From contig NZ_CP004388.1 of assembly GCF_000300235.2 (NCBI RefSeq), positions 4,348,001 to 4,412,000 of the forward strand: a stretch of DNA of 64,000 bases, written 5' to 3'. The notes beneath the pieces were generated by a model. The model was not told where the DNA came from. It worked only from the letters and a program-made list of their open reading frames with translations, and made no database searches. Shown here in pieces: positions 19,271-28,126 of the stretch. This DNA comes from Thalassospira xiamenensis M-5 = DSM 17429 (GTDB lineage: Bacteria; Pseudomonadota; Alphaproteobacteria; Rhodospirillales; Thalassospiraceae). The position numbers and the translations under genes were made by a program. The first letter of the stretch is position 1; every line of letters starts with the position of its first letter.

Positions 19271-19816
19271 ACACCGACCCGAAAACACAAAATCCCCGCC
19301 CCTGCGATTGGCCAAACGCCAAATCGCCCCGGCAGGGATCCGTGTTCAATGGTGCAAGCACCATGATCGAATTTTGATTTGTATCGGAAGTTTGAACGGA
19401 CGAGGGCTGGTCGGTCCTGAAACCTGATGTTATGGCCTGTTGTCCCGTAACATCATATTCCTCGGAGTGCAGCAGGTTGAGGTGGAGCGCCTTTATCCCT
19501 CGTCCGGTCAGAATAGCGAGGCTCGCGTCCCAACGAATCCTCAGCGAGATGCAATGTATGAGTATTGCAGCATATTTTCTGTGACGGTTGTCACAACCCA
19601 GTGCATTTTTAACAAAACCACAGCCTATTTCACAAAAGTTCAATGTTTGTGTGCCCATTTAGGCAAAAATTATCGCGGCTCTCTCACCGCTAATCCGCCG
19701 TCATTACGAGTTATTCACCTTCGACTGGCAGATTTCATAACTATCGAACCCGGTGGGGCTCTTTGCCACGGTTAAAAATATATTCTGGTTCATAACTTTT
19801 TCGGATTTGATCGCGA
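19271..19816. other. gene-free stretch between glnD and murJ
   Basis: About 545 bases. The first part holds an imperfect hairpin (see 19300). The rest is lower in GC content than its neighbours, with AT-rich blocks near 19560-19680 and 19770-19800. A 111-codon open frame at 19440 has no ribosome-binding site and a cysteine-rich composition unlike neighbouring proteins, so I do not call it. The murJ promoter presumably lies here. Confidence 0.5.
19300..19337. terminator. imperfect hairpin after glnD, possible terminator
   Basis: The outer arms CCCTGC / GCAGGG enclose GCGATTGGC / GCCAAATCGC (one bulged A) around a CAAAC loop, 30 bases after the glnD stop. There is no T-run on the plus strand, so it may act in Rho-assisted termination or 3' end protection rather than as an intrinsic terminator. 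Confidence 0.4.
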
Positions 19817-21367
19817 ATGTCGCTCGTACGTTCCATTGCCACGGTCAGTGGTTTTACCCTGATCTCGCGTCTTCTGGGTTTTGCCCGCGACATCATGATT
19901 GCCGGGATGCTAGGTGCCGGTGGCATGGCCGATGCCTTTTTCGTCGCCTTCAAATTTCCCAACCTGTTCCGCCGCCTGTTTGGCGAAGGCGCGTTTAACG
20001 CCGCCTTTGTACCTTTGCTAGCCGGTGATATCGAAAAACGCGGCCTTGATGTCGCGCGTGAATTTGCCGCACGCGCCATGTCGATGCTGATCCTGATTAC
20101 CGGTTTTCTGGTCGCGATCATCGAAATCACCATGCCTTGGGCAATGCATGTCTTTGCACCGGGGTTTGCCGAAGACCCGGAAAAATTCGCCCTTGCCGTC
20201 GAACTGTCGCGTATTACCTTCCCCTATCTCGCCTTCATTTCGGCTGTTGCCCTGATGTCGGGTGTGCTTAACACCCTGCACCGCTATGCCGCGGCAGCGG
20301 GTGCGCCCATCATCCTCAATATCTGTCTGATCGCTGCCCTTCTGGGACTGACACCGATGACCGAAACCCCGGCCCATGCCCTGGCATGGGGGGTTGCGAT
20401 TGCCGGTATCGCGCAGTTCGTTTGTCTGGTGATTGCCTGCAAACGCGCCGGTTTTGTCATAAAATGGCAATTGCCCAAAATTGATGACCGGATAAAGTTG
20501 CTGGGCAAACGCATGATCCCGGGCATGATCGGTGCGGGCGTCTATCAGTTGAACCTGCTGATCGATACCATGCTGGCATCCCTTGTTTCGGATGGTGCCG
20601 TATCCTGGCTTTACTATGCCGACCGCGTCCATCAATTACCGCTGGGCGTCATCGGTATCGCGATTGGCACCGCCCTGCTGCCGACCCTGTCACGCCAGCT
20701 TCAGGGCGCGGATGCCAAAACCGCGATGTATAGCCAGAATCGCGGCATCGAAATCGCATTGCTGCTGACCCTGCCTTCCGCGGTTGCGCTTGGCGTAATG
20801 GGTATTCCGATCATCAATGTCCTGTTTGAACGCGGTGCCTTTGGTGCCAGCGAAACACTGATGACTGGCATGGCACTGACCATTTTTGCCTTTGGCTTGC
20901 CCGCGTCGGTTCTGGTCAAGGTTCTCGCGCCGGGATTCTTTGCGCGCGAAGATACCAAAACGCCCATCCGCATCGGCATTTCCGCCATGGTGATCAATAT
21001 CGTTCTGATCATCGCCCTGATGCCGACCTTCGGCCATCTTGGCATTGCGGCAGCAACCTCGACCTCGGTCTGGATCAATGCAGGCGCGCTTGGCTGGATT
21101 CTGCACAAACGCGGTGATCTGGCCTTTGACGACCGGCTTAAACGCCGGGTACCACGCATCTTGCTGTCATCGGTTCTGATGGGGCTTGCCCTGTGGTTTG
21201 CCATCGACTGGCTGTGGCAAAATGACGCCCTTTCAATCACGCGCGTCATCACCATGGCCGGGCTGGTCAGTGGCGGGTTGCTGATTTACGCCGTCACCGC
21301 ACAGCTTTCGGGCGCGACCAGTTTCTCGGAACTGAAAGCAACTCTTAAACGCGGCAACACTGCCTGA
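19817..21367 (+). CDS. murJ: lipid II flippase MurJ
   Basis: A 516-residue polytopic membrane protein with about 14 predicted transmembrane helices of the MOP superfamily. It flips the peptidoglycan precursor lipid II across the inner membrane. The N-terminus (VSGFTLISRLLGFARDIMIA) and the FKFPNLFRRLFGEGAFNAAFVP segment are the family signature, and the later VLVKVLAPGFFAREDTKTP is also conserved. Length is typical. The ribosome-binding site is weak (CGGA). It lies upstream of trpS on the same strand. Confidence 0.95.
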   Translation: MSLVRSIATVSGFTLISRLLGFARDIMIAGMLGAGGMADAFFVAFKFPNLFRRLFGEGAFNAAFVPLLAGDIEKRGLDVAREFAARAMSMLILITGFLVAIIEITMPWAMHVFAPGFAEDPEKFALAVELSRITFPYLAFISAVALMSGVLNTLHRYAAAAGAPIILNICLIAALLGLTPMTETPAHALAWGVAIAGIAQFVCLVIACKRAGFVIKWQLPKIDDRIKLLGKRMIPGMIGAGVYQLNLLIDTMLASLVSDGAVSWLYYADRVHQLPLGVIGIAIGTALLPTLSRQLQGADAKTAMYSQNRGIEIALLLTLPSAVALGVMGIPIINVLFERGAFGASETLMTGMALTIFAFGLPASVLVKVLAPGFFAREDTKTPIRIGISAMVINIVLIIALMPTFGHLGIAAATSTSVWINAGALGWILHKRGDLAFDDRLKRRVPRILLSSVLMGLALWFAIDWLWQNDALSITRVITMAGLVSGGLLIYAVTAQLSGATSFSELKATLKRGNTA

Positions 21368-21525
21368 AGACGACTATTGCGGCTTATTTCCGTCATTTCG
21401 GGACAAGCCGCTTGACCAAATCCGGTCCGGCGGCTTAACTCCCGCCCGAAGATTTGCAGGCTCGTCCGCCGGCGGGTGTCCAAAACCTGGCGGAGCATGC
21501 AGATCAATCAACACATTTTTTGGAA

Positions 21526-22539
21526 ATGGACGACACCGTTATGGAACGTGTTTTTTCGGGTGCTCAGCCCACCGGCAACCTTCATCTTGGCAACTATCTT
21601 GGTGCGATCCGCAACTGGGTCGCGCTGCAGAAAGACTTCGAATGCATCTTCTGCGTCGTTGATCTGCATGCCATAACCGTCTGGCAAGAGCCCAATGAAC
21701 TGCGTTCCAACATCCGCGAACTTGCTGCCAGCATGATTGCATCTGGCATCGATCCGGAAAAACATGTCCTGTTCAACCAAAGTCAGGTTTCGGCACATGC
21801 CGAACTGGCTTGGATTTTCAACTGTGTCGCGCGCATCGGCTGGCTGAACCGGATGACCCAGTTCAAGGAAAAGGCCGGCAAGAATCGTGAAAACGCATCA
21901 CTTGGTCTTTATGCCTATCCCAGCCTGATGGCGGCCGACATTCTGGCCTACAAGGCGACCCATGTGCCGGTCGGCGAAGACCAGAAGCAGCATCTTGAAC
22001 TGACCCGCGACATTGCGATCAAATTCAACAACGATTTTGGCGTCGAGTTTTTCCCACAGCCAGATCCGCTGATTCTTGGTCCGGCAACGCGCGTGATGTC
22101 ACTACGTGACGGTTCGAAAAAGATGTCGAAATCCGATGCATCGGATATGTCGCGCATCAACATGACCGACGATGCCGACACGCTGGCAAAGAAAATCCGC
22201 AAGGCCAAAACCGATCCGGAACCGCTGCCAAGCGAGGCTGCGGGTCTTGAAGGCCGCCCCGAGGCCAAAAACCTGATCACCATCTATGCCGCACTGACCG
22301 ATGCAAATGTTGCTGACGTTCTGGCAGAACATGGTGGAACCCAGTTCTCGGGCTTCAAACAGGCGCTGACCGATGTTGTTGTCGAAAAACTGGCACCAAT
22401 CACCGAAGAAATGGCACGTCTTAAAGCCGACAATACCTATATCGACGCAGTTCTGGCAAAGGGTGCAGAACGTGCGGATGCCATTGCCCAGCCGATCCTC
22501 AAAGAGGTCAAGGAAATCGTCGGTTTCCTTAATCGCTAA
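21526..22539 (+). CDS. trpS: tryptophanyl-tRNA synthetase
   Basis: A class I aminoacyl-tRNA synthetase (about 337 residues) that charges tRNA-Trp. The HIGH-type motif is in [17 protein letters not shown] near the N-terminus and the KMSKS motif is [16 protein letters not shown] and the tryptophan-pocket region [18 protein letters not shown] are intact. The start is uncertain: ATGs at 21526 and 21541 are both plausible and neither has a good Shine-Dalgarno. A frame open to 21454 would add a non-conserved extension. It lies 160 bases after murJ and ends at a strong terminator. Confidence 0.95.
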   Translation: MDDTVMERVFSGAQPTGNLHLGNYLGAIRNWVALQKDFECIFCVVDLHAITVWQEPNELRSNIRELAASMIASGIDPEKHVLFNQSQVSAHAELAWIFNCVARIGWLNRMTQFKEKAGKNRENASLGLYAYPSLMAADILAYKATHVPVGEDQKQHLELTRDIAIKFNNDFGVEFFPQPDPLILGPATRVMSLRDGSKKMSKSDASDMSRINMTDDADTLAKKIRKAKTDPEPLPSEAAGLEGRPEAKNLITIYAALTDANVADVLAEHGGTQFSGFKQALTDVVVEKLAPITEEMARLKADNTYIDAVLAKGAERADAIAQPILKEVKEIVGFLNR

Positions 22540-22570
22540 AACCGCCAAGGATTCGTTACTAAATCAAAAC

Positions 22571-22603
22571 AAAACCCGACATCAAACGATTGTCGGGTTT
22601 TTT
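22571..22603. terminator. bidirectional terminator between trpS and the gene at 22624
   Basis: The stem AAACCCGACA / TGTCGGGTTT with a nine-base loop has T-runs on both strands. It serves trpS on the plus strand and the convergent minus-strand gene. Confidence 0.92.
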
Positions 22604-22623
22604 GATACTTTATGATCAGGTAA

Positions 22624-24183
22624 TCAGATTGAATTGCCTGAGGGCTGCTGACGACTTTCCTGCATTGCCTGGTATTTCTTAAGCCCGTCCATCATGGTCT
22701 GACTGAACCAGACTCCGACCGGGGCGTCACTATTGCTGTGGCTTTGTGCTTTTTCCATCAATGGATGGACCATTTCGGCACTGTCTGCGCTATCATTGCG
22801 CGCTATGTCGCGCTCTGAATTTGCCCTATCCTCGCGCTGAATCTGCTGACCTGATGCCGGCTTGTCCTGTGCCACTGCATTGGTCGATGCAACGGCATTA
22901 TTTGCCATGGTTTGCGCCCGATCACGGCCAAGGGCTGCGTTAAACCGTGCGGCCATTTCCGCGGCACTCAAGGGGCTCTGCTGCCCCGAACCTGCTTCTT
23001 CTGAATTTGCCGGTTTGGTTACGTCACCCTGCTTGATCTTGGCATATTTTGCCTCCCGGGCAGCAATTTCGGGCGCAACGCCAAATTGCGATGTTCCACG
23101 GCTTAACCGCCCGGAACTTTGCGCGCGTGCCCAGACCGTATCACCATTTTCGCTACTAAAGGATGCGCGCTGTATCATGCCCTGATGCCCATTGCGGCTG
23201 TCCTCTGCGGTGCGCATGGTCATGTTTGATGCAATATCACTCTGCCCGGCACGTGCAATTGCTACGGCCAGTTCGGCCGGATCGGCATCCTGCGCGTCGA
23301 TATTGGTTCCGGCCACATCATCCCCTGCCTTGGCCAAAAGACGCTGGGCGGTCTGTATTGCGGGATCATCGCCTGCTGACATTGAAGCTGCCGACGGTGC
23401 GACCTGCTGTCGGGCAACTGATTGCGTCAAGGTTTGAGCATTAGAGACAGCCGGACTTGCGACTGGTTTAACAGCTCCATAGGCAGCTGCGGCATTGGCA
23501 TTGCTAACCGCCCCGCCCCAAGGCGTCACCAGATCAGCCGCATTGTAGGCCGTGGTATCTGTTTGGGTCTCAGTACCCTGCTGTTCGTTCATCGCCAGTG
23601 TCTCAACACCGGCCACCGGGGCAGCATCGGTAATCGTTGCTTGTTCGGCGGGATCGACCGGTAAACCATCCTCGCCGGCCATTGACCTGTCACCAACCAT
23701 CCACGGCAGGACAAGATCGCTTGCCCCTACAGTTGGGCCACCTTCGAGCGATGCATCGGCCATCAACGGCTGATCTGCCGGGGCCTCGTCACCTTCAAAC
23801 ATCGCCATGATATGCGCACCGGTGTCTTCACCGGTCGCCAGATCGACAACCGCATCAACCGCCGCACCGGCCAGACCAAAGATACCGCCAAACAGACCGC
23901 CACCAACAACGCGCGCACCATTGCCAAGCTCGTCGCCTGTGATGCTGCGGTAAACCATGCCCACGCCGGGGATATGCTGCAAAGGATTGATCACATCGAG
24001 GAAATCGGTGAATTCAAAGCCGTCCTTTCCGAACATATATTCGGAAAAGCTGCGGCCTTCTTCGGCACCATCAACAAGCTGCTCGGCCGCACCCGATCCA
24101 GCAGACCCGCCGCCTGCCGCTCCGTTTGCGATGCTTGCCCCGTTACCGGGCGATATTTGCCGCCAATCTGCACCAATCGACAT
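22624..24183 (-). CDS. 519-residue low-complexity protein of unknown function
   Basis: No family recognised. The N-terminal third is ordered-looking: a short FGKDGFEFTDFLDVINPLQ segment at about residues 51-69, then HIPGVGMVYRSITGDEL, then a glycine-rich hydrophobic helix (GGGLFGGIFGLAGAAVDAVVDLATG, about 95-118). Most of the remainder is Ala/Ser/Gln/Asp-rich and probably disordered. It ends in a short conserved-looking VGVWFSQTMMDGLKKYQAM helix. No signal peptide is visible. AGGAGG six bases before the ATG supports the start and real expression. It is transcribed in the same direction as ribA, 173 bases downstream of it. Confidence 0.7.
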   Translation of the reverse strand: MSIGADWRQISPGNGASIANGAAGGGSAGSGAAEQLVDGAEEGRSFSEYMFGKDGFEFTDFLDVINPLQHIPGVGMVYRSITGDELGNGARVVGGGLFGGIFGLAGAAVDAVVDLATGEDTGAHIMAMFEGDEAPADQPLMADASLEGGPTVGASDLVLPWMVGDRSMAGEDGLPVDPAEQATITDAAPVAGVETLAMNEQQGTETQTDTTAYNAADLVTPWGGAVSNANAAAAYGAVKPVASPAVSNAQTLTQSVARQQVAPSAASMSAGDDPAIQTAQRLLAKAGDDVAGTNIDAQDADPAELAVAIARAGQSDIASNMTMRTAEDSRNGHQGMIQRASFSSENGDTVWARAQSSGRLSRGTSQFGVAPEIAAREAKYAKIKQGDVTKPANSEEAGSGQQSPLSAAEMAARFNAALGRDRAQTMANNAVASTNAVAQDKPASGQQIQREDRANSERDIARNDSADSAEMVHPLMEKAQSHSNSDAPVGVWFSQTMMDGLKKYQAMQESRQQPSGNSI

Positions 24184-24356
24184 ATCAGTCCTCCTCTTGC
24201 CAACTATTTTGCAAAAGGAGTGCCAGTTTTTTTCTGGTTAAGGTATTGATTTTAAGGGAATTTATTGAAAGAGAATTTGACGCAGAACTGCCTGTCGGAA
24301 TCTTCTGCCGGGTAGCATCAGGCAGTCATAATCAGGTGGATTCCGTTATGCGCGAC

Positions 24357-25505
24357 TCAAAACAGGTGGCCGGCGCGGTCCTTTTTGGTCTGAAGATAAA
24401 ATTCGTTATGACCATTGGACGGAAACTTGTGCGGCACACGTTCGGCAACCGTCACGCCCCAGCTTTCAAGCCCAGTAAGCTTTTCGGGATTATTGGTCAG
24501 GAGCCGGACGGTTTCAAACCCCATCTGACGCAGCATTTCGGCAGCTGGCCGATAAACCCGTTCATCAGCATCAAAACCAAGTTCCTCGTTGGCATCCAGC
24601 GTATCAAAACCGCGGTCCTGCAATGCATAGGCGCGCAATTTGTTCACAAGCCCGATACCGCGCCCTTCCTGTCGCAGGTAAAGAATAATTCCGCCCTGCC
24701 CGCTTTTCGCAATTTCGGCAATCGCTCCGCGCAATTGCGGTCCGCAATCACATCTCAGCGACCCGATCAAATCGCCGGTAAAGCATTCTGAATGCAGCCG
24801 GATCAAAACCGGCTGATCTTTTGCCGGCTCATCAATCACAATCGCCAGATGTTCCTGACCACCATCTTCCGGACGAAACGCGATAACCGTTGCGTTCTCG
24901 GCATTTTCCAACGGAACGCGCGCTTCGCTGACTTGGCGCAGGGTTGCGGCCGATGCGTCTTCGTATCCATTGATGCTCTCGGACTGAAGCACCAGAAGGT
25001 TCTGCGCCTTTGACAGCATTTCAAGCTGTTCGGGGTCAACCGGTGCCGTCACCACCGCCGGTAGCAACCGAGCCAGCTTCGCAAGGCGAATGGCCGCACT
25101 TTCGGCCATATTGACCGGACGCCACGCGCCAGCTGGCATGCTTTCAAGATCCAGCAACGGGTTGGCTATCTCGGCCAACGCTTTCGCATCAACAGCTGAT
25201 TTTTTGGCGCTGACAAAAGCAATGAAATGATCGTTTTTACAGGTCTTTCCGAGCGATCTCGCCCGCACGCGCGGCAAAACAATCGCGGTATTTCCGCTTT
25301 TGCCAGCAATGTCATGAAGGCGCGTCAATCCGTGGTCAGAAAGCGGTTCGGCAGCAATCACCGCCACACAATGGGCAATGCCGTTTGCCTGTCCCTGGAC
25401 CAGAACGATTTCACCGCGCCGCAAATCGGCAACAGCACGCGATACGGTCACCAGATCGGTCGCGGAAACATTGGCTTTTGATGGCACGGCAGCAGATTGG
25501 GTCAT
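24357..25505 (-). CDS. ribA: GTP cyclohydrolase II with a divergent N-terminal half
   Basis: A 382-residue protein. The C-terminal half (from about residue 200) is GTP cyclohydrolase II, the first step of riboflavin synthesis. The zinc ligands are Cys241, Cys252 and Cys254 (SECFTGDLIGSLRCDCGPQL), and RQEGRGIGL and LLTNNPEK are intact. The N-terminal 190 residues align in position with the DHBP synthase domain of RibBA fusions but lack the acidic DDExREDEGD and RTGHTEA-type motifs, so DHBP synthase activity is unlikely. I chose the ATG at 25505; a GTG at 25535 would add ten residues. It is divergent from the regulator at 25742. Confidence 0.9.
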   Translation of the reverse strand: MTQSAAVPSKANVSATDLVTVSRAVADLRRGEIVLVQGQANGIAHCVAVIAAEPLSDHGLTRLHDIAGKSGNTAIVLPRVRARSLGKTCKNDHFIAFVSAKKSAVDAKALAEIANPLLDLESMPAGAWRPVNMAESAAIRLAKLARLLPAVVTAPVDPEQLEMLSKAQNLLVLQSESINGYEDASAATLRQVSEARVPLENAENATVIAFRPEDGGQEHLAIVIDEPAKDQPVLIRLHSECFTGDLIGSLRCDCGPQLRGAIAEIAKSGQGGIILYLRQEGRGIGLVNKLRAYALQDRGFDTLDANEELGFDADERVYRPAAEMLRQMGFETVRLLTNNPEKLTGLESWGVTVAERVPHKFPSNGHNEFYLQTKKDRAGHLF

Positions 25506-25741
25506 TGCAGTCTTTGTTTCTTCTGGGTCATACACGGATGATCACAACATCGCGATCCGGTCGGTATGGGGCTGGATAAGGTGCACGTCAATGGGCTAAA
25601 GCGAAAACAGTTTGTTCTTCAAAACGCAGTATGAGACTCTAATCCTAAGTATATGGCGGGCCTACGAGAACAATGCCACAAAAAGAACCGTCGGCAGGCC
25701 CAGAATATAGGCGGGATTTAACAAGCAGCAAGGGATGGCGA

Positions 25742-26431
25742 ATGTCGACAGGTAAACAGGTTCTGGTGGTCGAAGATGACGCGGCACTTAGCCAGTCTCT
25801 CACCGAGCAGCTCCGGCTTCATGAGGAATTCGAATGTGTCGTCGCCAATAGTGGCCAAAACGCCCTCGAAGTCGCCAAAGAAAATTACTACGACATTATC
25901 CTTCTTGATGTCGGCCTGCCCGATATGGATGGTCGTGATGTCTGCAAACTGATGCGGCGCGCCGGGGTCAAATCCCCGATCATCATGCTGACCGGTGCCG
26001 ACAGCGATTCTGATACGATTCTTGGCTTGGAATCGGGTGCCAACGACTATGTCACCAAGCCGTTCCGCCTGAACGTGCTGCTGGCGCGTATTCGTGCCCA
26101 TATTCGCCAGCATGAACAAAGCGAGGATGCGGTTTTCGTCATCGGACCCTACAGCTTCCAACCCAGTGCCAAGCTTCTGATCGAAACCACGACCGAGAAA
26201 AAAGTCCGTCTGACGGAAAAGGAAACCTCGATCCTTAAATTCCTGTTCCGGGCGGGCGACAAACCGGTCACACGCGAAACCCTGCTTGACGAGGTCTGGG
26301 GCTATAACGCCGGGGTCACCACCCACACGCTGGAAACCCACGTTTATCGCCTGCGCCAGAAAATCGAAAAGGACCCGTCAAACGCGACGATCCTGGTCAC
26401 CGAGCCTGGCGGCTACAAGCTCGTTCCATAA
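25742..26431 (+). CDS. OmpR-family response regulator
   Basis: A 229-residue two-component regulator. The receiver domain (residues 5-120) has the acidic pocket E11-D12-D13, the phospho-acceptor Asp56 in IILLDVGLPDMDG, the Thr of MLTGAD and the Lys of YVTKPF. A winged-helix DNA-binding domain (about 130-228) ends with THTLETHVYRLRQKIE and EPGGYKL. AAGGGA six bases upstream supports the ATG at 25742 over a start 23 codons earlier. No histidine kinase gene is adjacent, so its partner is unknown. Confidence 0.92.
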   Translation: MSTGKQVLVVEDDAALSQSLTEQLRLHEEFECVVANSGQNALEVAKENYYDIILLDVGLPDMDGRDVCKLMRRAGVKSPIIMLTGADSDSDTILGLESGANDYVTKPFRLNVLLARIRAHIRQHEQSEDAVFVIGPYSFQPSAKLLIETTTEKKVRLTEKETSILKFLFRAGDKPVTRETLLDEVWGYNAGVTTHTLETHVYRLRQKIEKDPSNATILVTEPGGYKLVP

Positions 26432-26470
26432 CCAGCCCCAGACAAACCGCAGAAATACAAATAATTTGCA

Positions 26471-26512
26471 AAAATCCCGCCGGGCTAAATTCACTTGGCG
26501 GGATTTTTGATT
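26471..26512. terminator. bidirectional terminator between the response regulator and yggS
   Basis: A perfect 11-base stem AAAATCCCGCC / GGCGGGATTTT, a 15-base loop, then TTGATTTTTT on the plus strand. The A-rich left flank gives a T-run on the minus strand. It lies 40 bases after the regulator stop and about 190 bases beyond the yggS stop. Confidence 0.92.
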
Positions 26513-26702
26513 TTTTCGTCACAAAACGGCTTTGAACGCGTCTTATACGTCTGGGCCAGTTATCCACATTTTCTGCCAAATTCGGGTAGTTGACCGAAAT
26601 CACACCTTAAAGATAGAAAAATCGGCGTTTACAGCATCAGATTTGCGTCGAAAACAATAAAAATAGAGTTGCAGCCATCTTTAAAAGGCTTCATCTGGCG
26701 AT

Positions 26703-27398
26703 TTAATAGCCCCGTGAGCCGAAAATTGCTGTCCCGACACGGATATGGGTCGCGCCAAGCCGGATTGCTGCTTCGTAATCGCCACTCATGCCCATGCTGC
26801 GAATGGCCAAACCATGACGGTCGGCAATTTTGCCTAACAGGGCAAAATGCGGTGCCGGTTCCTCATCCACCGGCGGGATGCACATCAATCCCTTGATCGG
26901 CAATTTCAGACGTTCGATGCAATCGATAATAAAATCATCGGCATCGGCCGGGGCTATTCCGGCTTTCTGCGGTTCTTCTCCGATATTGATCTGGATATAA
27001 AGATCAGGGCATTCGCCGGTCGTATCGCGATGCTTTGCCAGCGCATTGGCAAGTTTTGGACGATCAACGGTTTCGATCACATCAAACAACGCAACCGCAT
27101 CTTTTAGCTTGTTGGTCTGAAGCGGCCCGATCAGATGCAGTTCGATATCAGGGAATTCATCCCTGAGGCCCGGCCATTTCCCTGCTGCTTCCTGTACCCG
27201 GTTTTCACCAAACACCCGCCGCCCGTCGACAAGAGCGGGGCGCACATGATCGGCATCGTGGTTCTTGCTGACGCAGATCAGGGTGACATCGCTGGGTGCG
27301 CGACCAACCGCTGTACAGGCTTTATCGATATTTTGCTGGATCTCGGCAAGATTGGCCGCGATGTCGGGATTGCCGGATGACAGATGCTGATCGCTCAT
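26703..27398 (-). CDS. yggS: YggS/PROSC-family pyridoxal phosphate homeostasis protein
   Basis: A 231-residue PLP-binding TIM-barrel protein. The cofactor lysine is Lys45 in LICVSKNHDADHV. The family segments FGENRVQEAAGKW, HLIGPLQTNKLKDA, QINIGEEPQKAGI and MGMSGDYEAAIRLGATHIRVG (phosphate-binding) are all present. Members buffer intracellular PLP and affect amino-acid metabolism. I chose the ATG at 27398 because homologues start near it; the frame is open for 68 more codons without conserved sequence. It is divergent from the ThiE-like gene, with 55 bases between start codons. Confidence 0.93.
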   Translation of the reverse strand: MSDQHLSSGNPDIAANLAEIQQNIDKACTAVGRAPSDVTLICVSKNHDADHVRPALVDGRRVFGENRVQEAAGKWPGLRDEFPDIELHLIGPLQTNKLKDAVALFDVIETVDRPKLANALAKHRDTTGECPDLYIQINIGEEPQKAGIAPADADDFIIDCIERLKLPIKGLMCIPPVDEEPAPHFALLGKIADRHGLAIRSMGMSGDYEAAIRLGATHIRVGTAIFGSRGY

Positions 27399-27453
27399 GG
27401 ATGATGGCCCAAATCGGTACAGGAATCGGTGAAACAGAATCGGGATACTATCA

Positions 27454-28092
27454 ATGGATGCCACACTGGCAAAGCAGGCACGCCAACTCAATTTGCGCAA
27501 TGGCGGTCCTGATTGCCCAATCCCGCCGATCATATTGATGACCGACGACAAACGCATGCCCGATCCGATCCCGGCAATCATCGGTCTGCCGCGCAGAAGC
27601 ATGGTAATTTTCCGACACTACGGACTCAACCCTAAGGACCGTGCACACCTTGCCTACATCGTTCGGCGAACCTGTCGCAAATATGGTCACCTTTGCCTGA
27701 TTGCCGATGATCTTGCACTGGCCTTGCGCCTAGATGCCGATGGTATTCATTTGCCGGAATACCACATCGAGAAAAGACCGCATATCTATCGGCAAATACC
27801 ACACGACATGTTTGTGACATCCGCCTGCCACAGCTTGCAAACGCTGCGCAAGCTGGCACTTCTCGCACCCGATCAACGTCCCGATGGTGTTCTGATCTCG
27901 CCGGTTTTTGCCACCCAAAGCCATCCCGGTCAACCGGGCATGACGTTTTCGATATTCCTTCAAAGAACTGCTTTTTGCCTCAGTCTTGGCCTTATCCCCG
28001 TTGCCCTTGGCGGCATAAAACCCGACAATGTCGCCCTGTTAAGGGGATCGGGCGTTGCATCTTTGGCCGGGATCGGGTTCTCTGCCACATAA
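27454..28092 (+). CDS. thiamine phosphate synthase-like protein
   Basis: A 212-residue TIM-barrel protein resembling ThiE/TenI. Visible elements are ILMTDDKRMPDP, the LIADDLALALRLDADGIHLPE segment (product/phosphate side), TSACHSLQTL, GVLISPVFATQSHPGQPG and the final phosphate-binding ALGGIKPDN. The N-terminal ~25 residues and the unusual RHYG replacing the more typical Arg-containing loop suggest a diverged paralogue rather than the main ThiE, so the substrate is not certain. It overlaps no other gene and precedes the family 9 glycosyltransferase by 34 bases. Confidence 0.7.
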   Translation: MDATLAKQARQLNLRNGGPDCPIPPIILMTDDKRMPDPIPAIIGLPRRSMVIFRHYGLNPKDRAHLAYIVRRTCRKYGHLCLIADDLALALRLDADGIHLPEYHIEKRPHIYRQIPHDMFVTSACHSLQTLRKLALLAPDQRPDGVLISPVFATQSHPGQPGMTFSIFLQRTAFCLSLGLIPVALGGIKPDNVALLRGSGVASLAGIGFSAT

Positions 28093-28126
28093 CACCGAGC
28101 AAAAGGTGACCGGAGATCGCCCGAAA

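Noticed and set aside
19440-19775. 111-codon frame upstream of murJ
   Set aside because: No Shine-Dalgarno, unusual composition, and it lies in an AT-rich presumed control region.
26560-26568. Isolated perfect DnaA box (TTATCCACA) near the response regulator
   Set aside because: A single nine-base match is expected by chance in 64 kb and it has no companion boxes.
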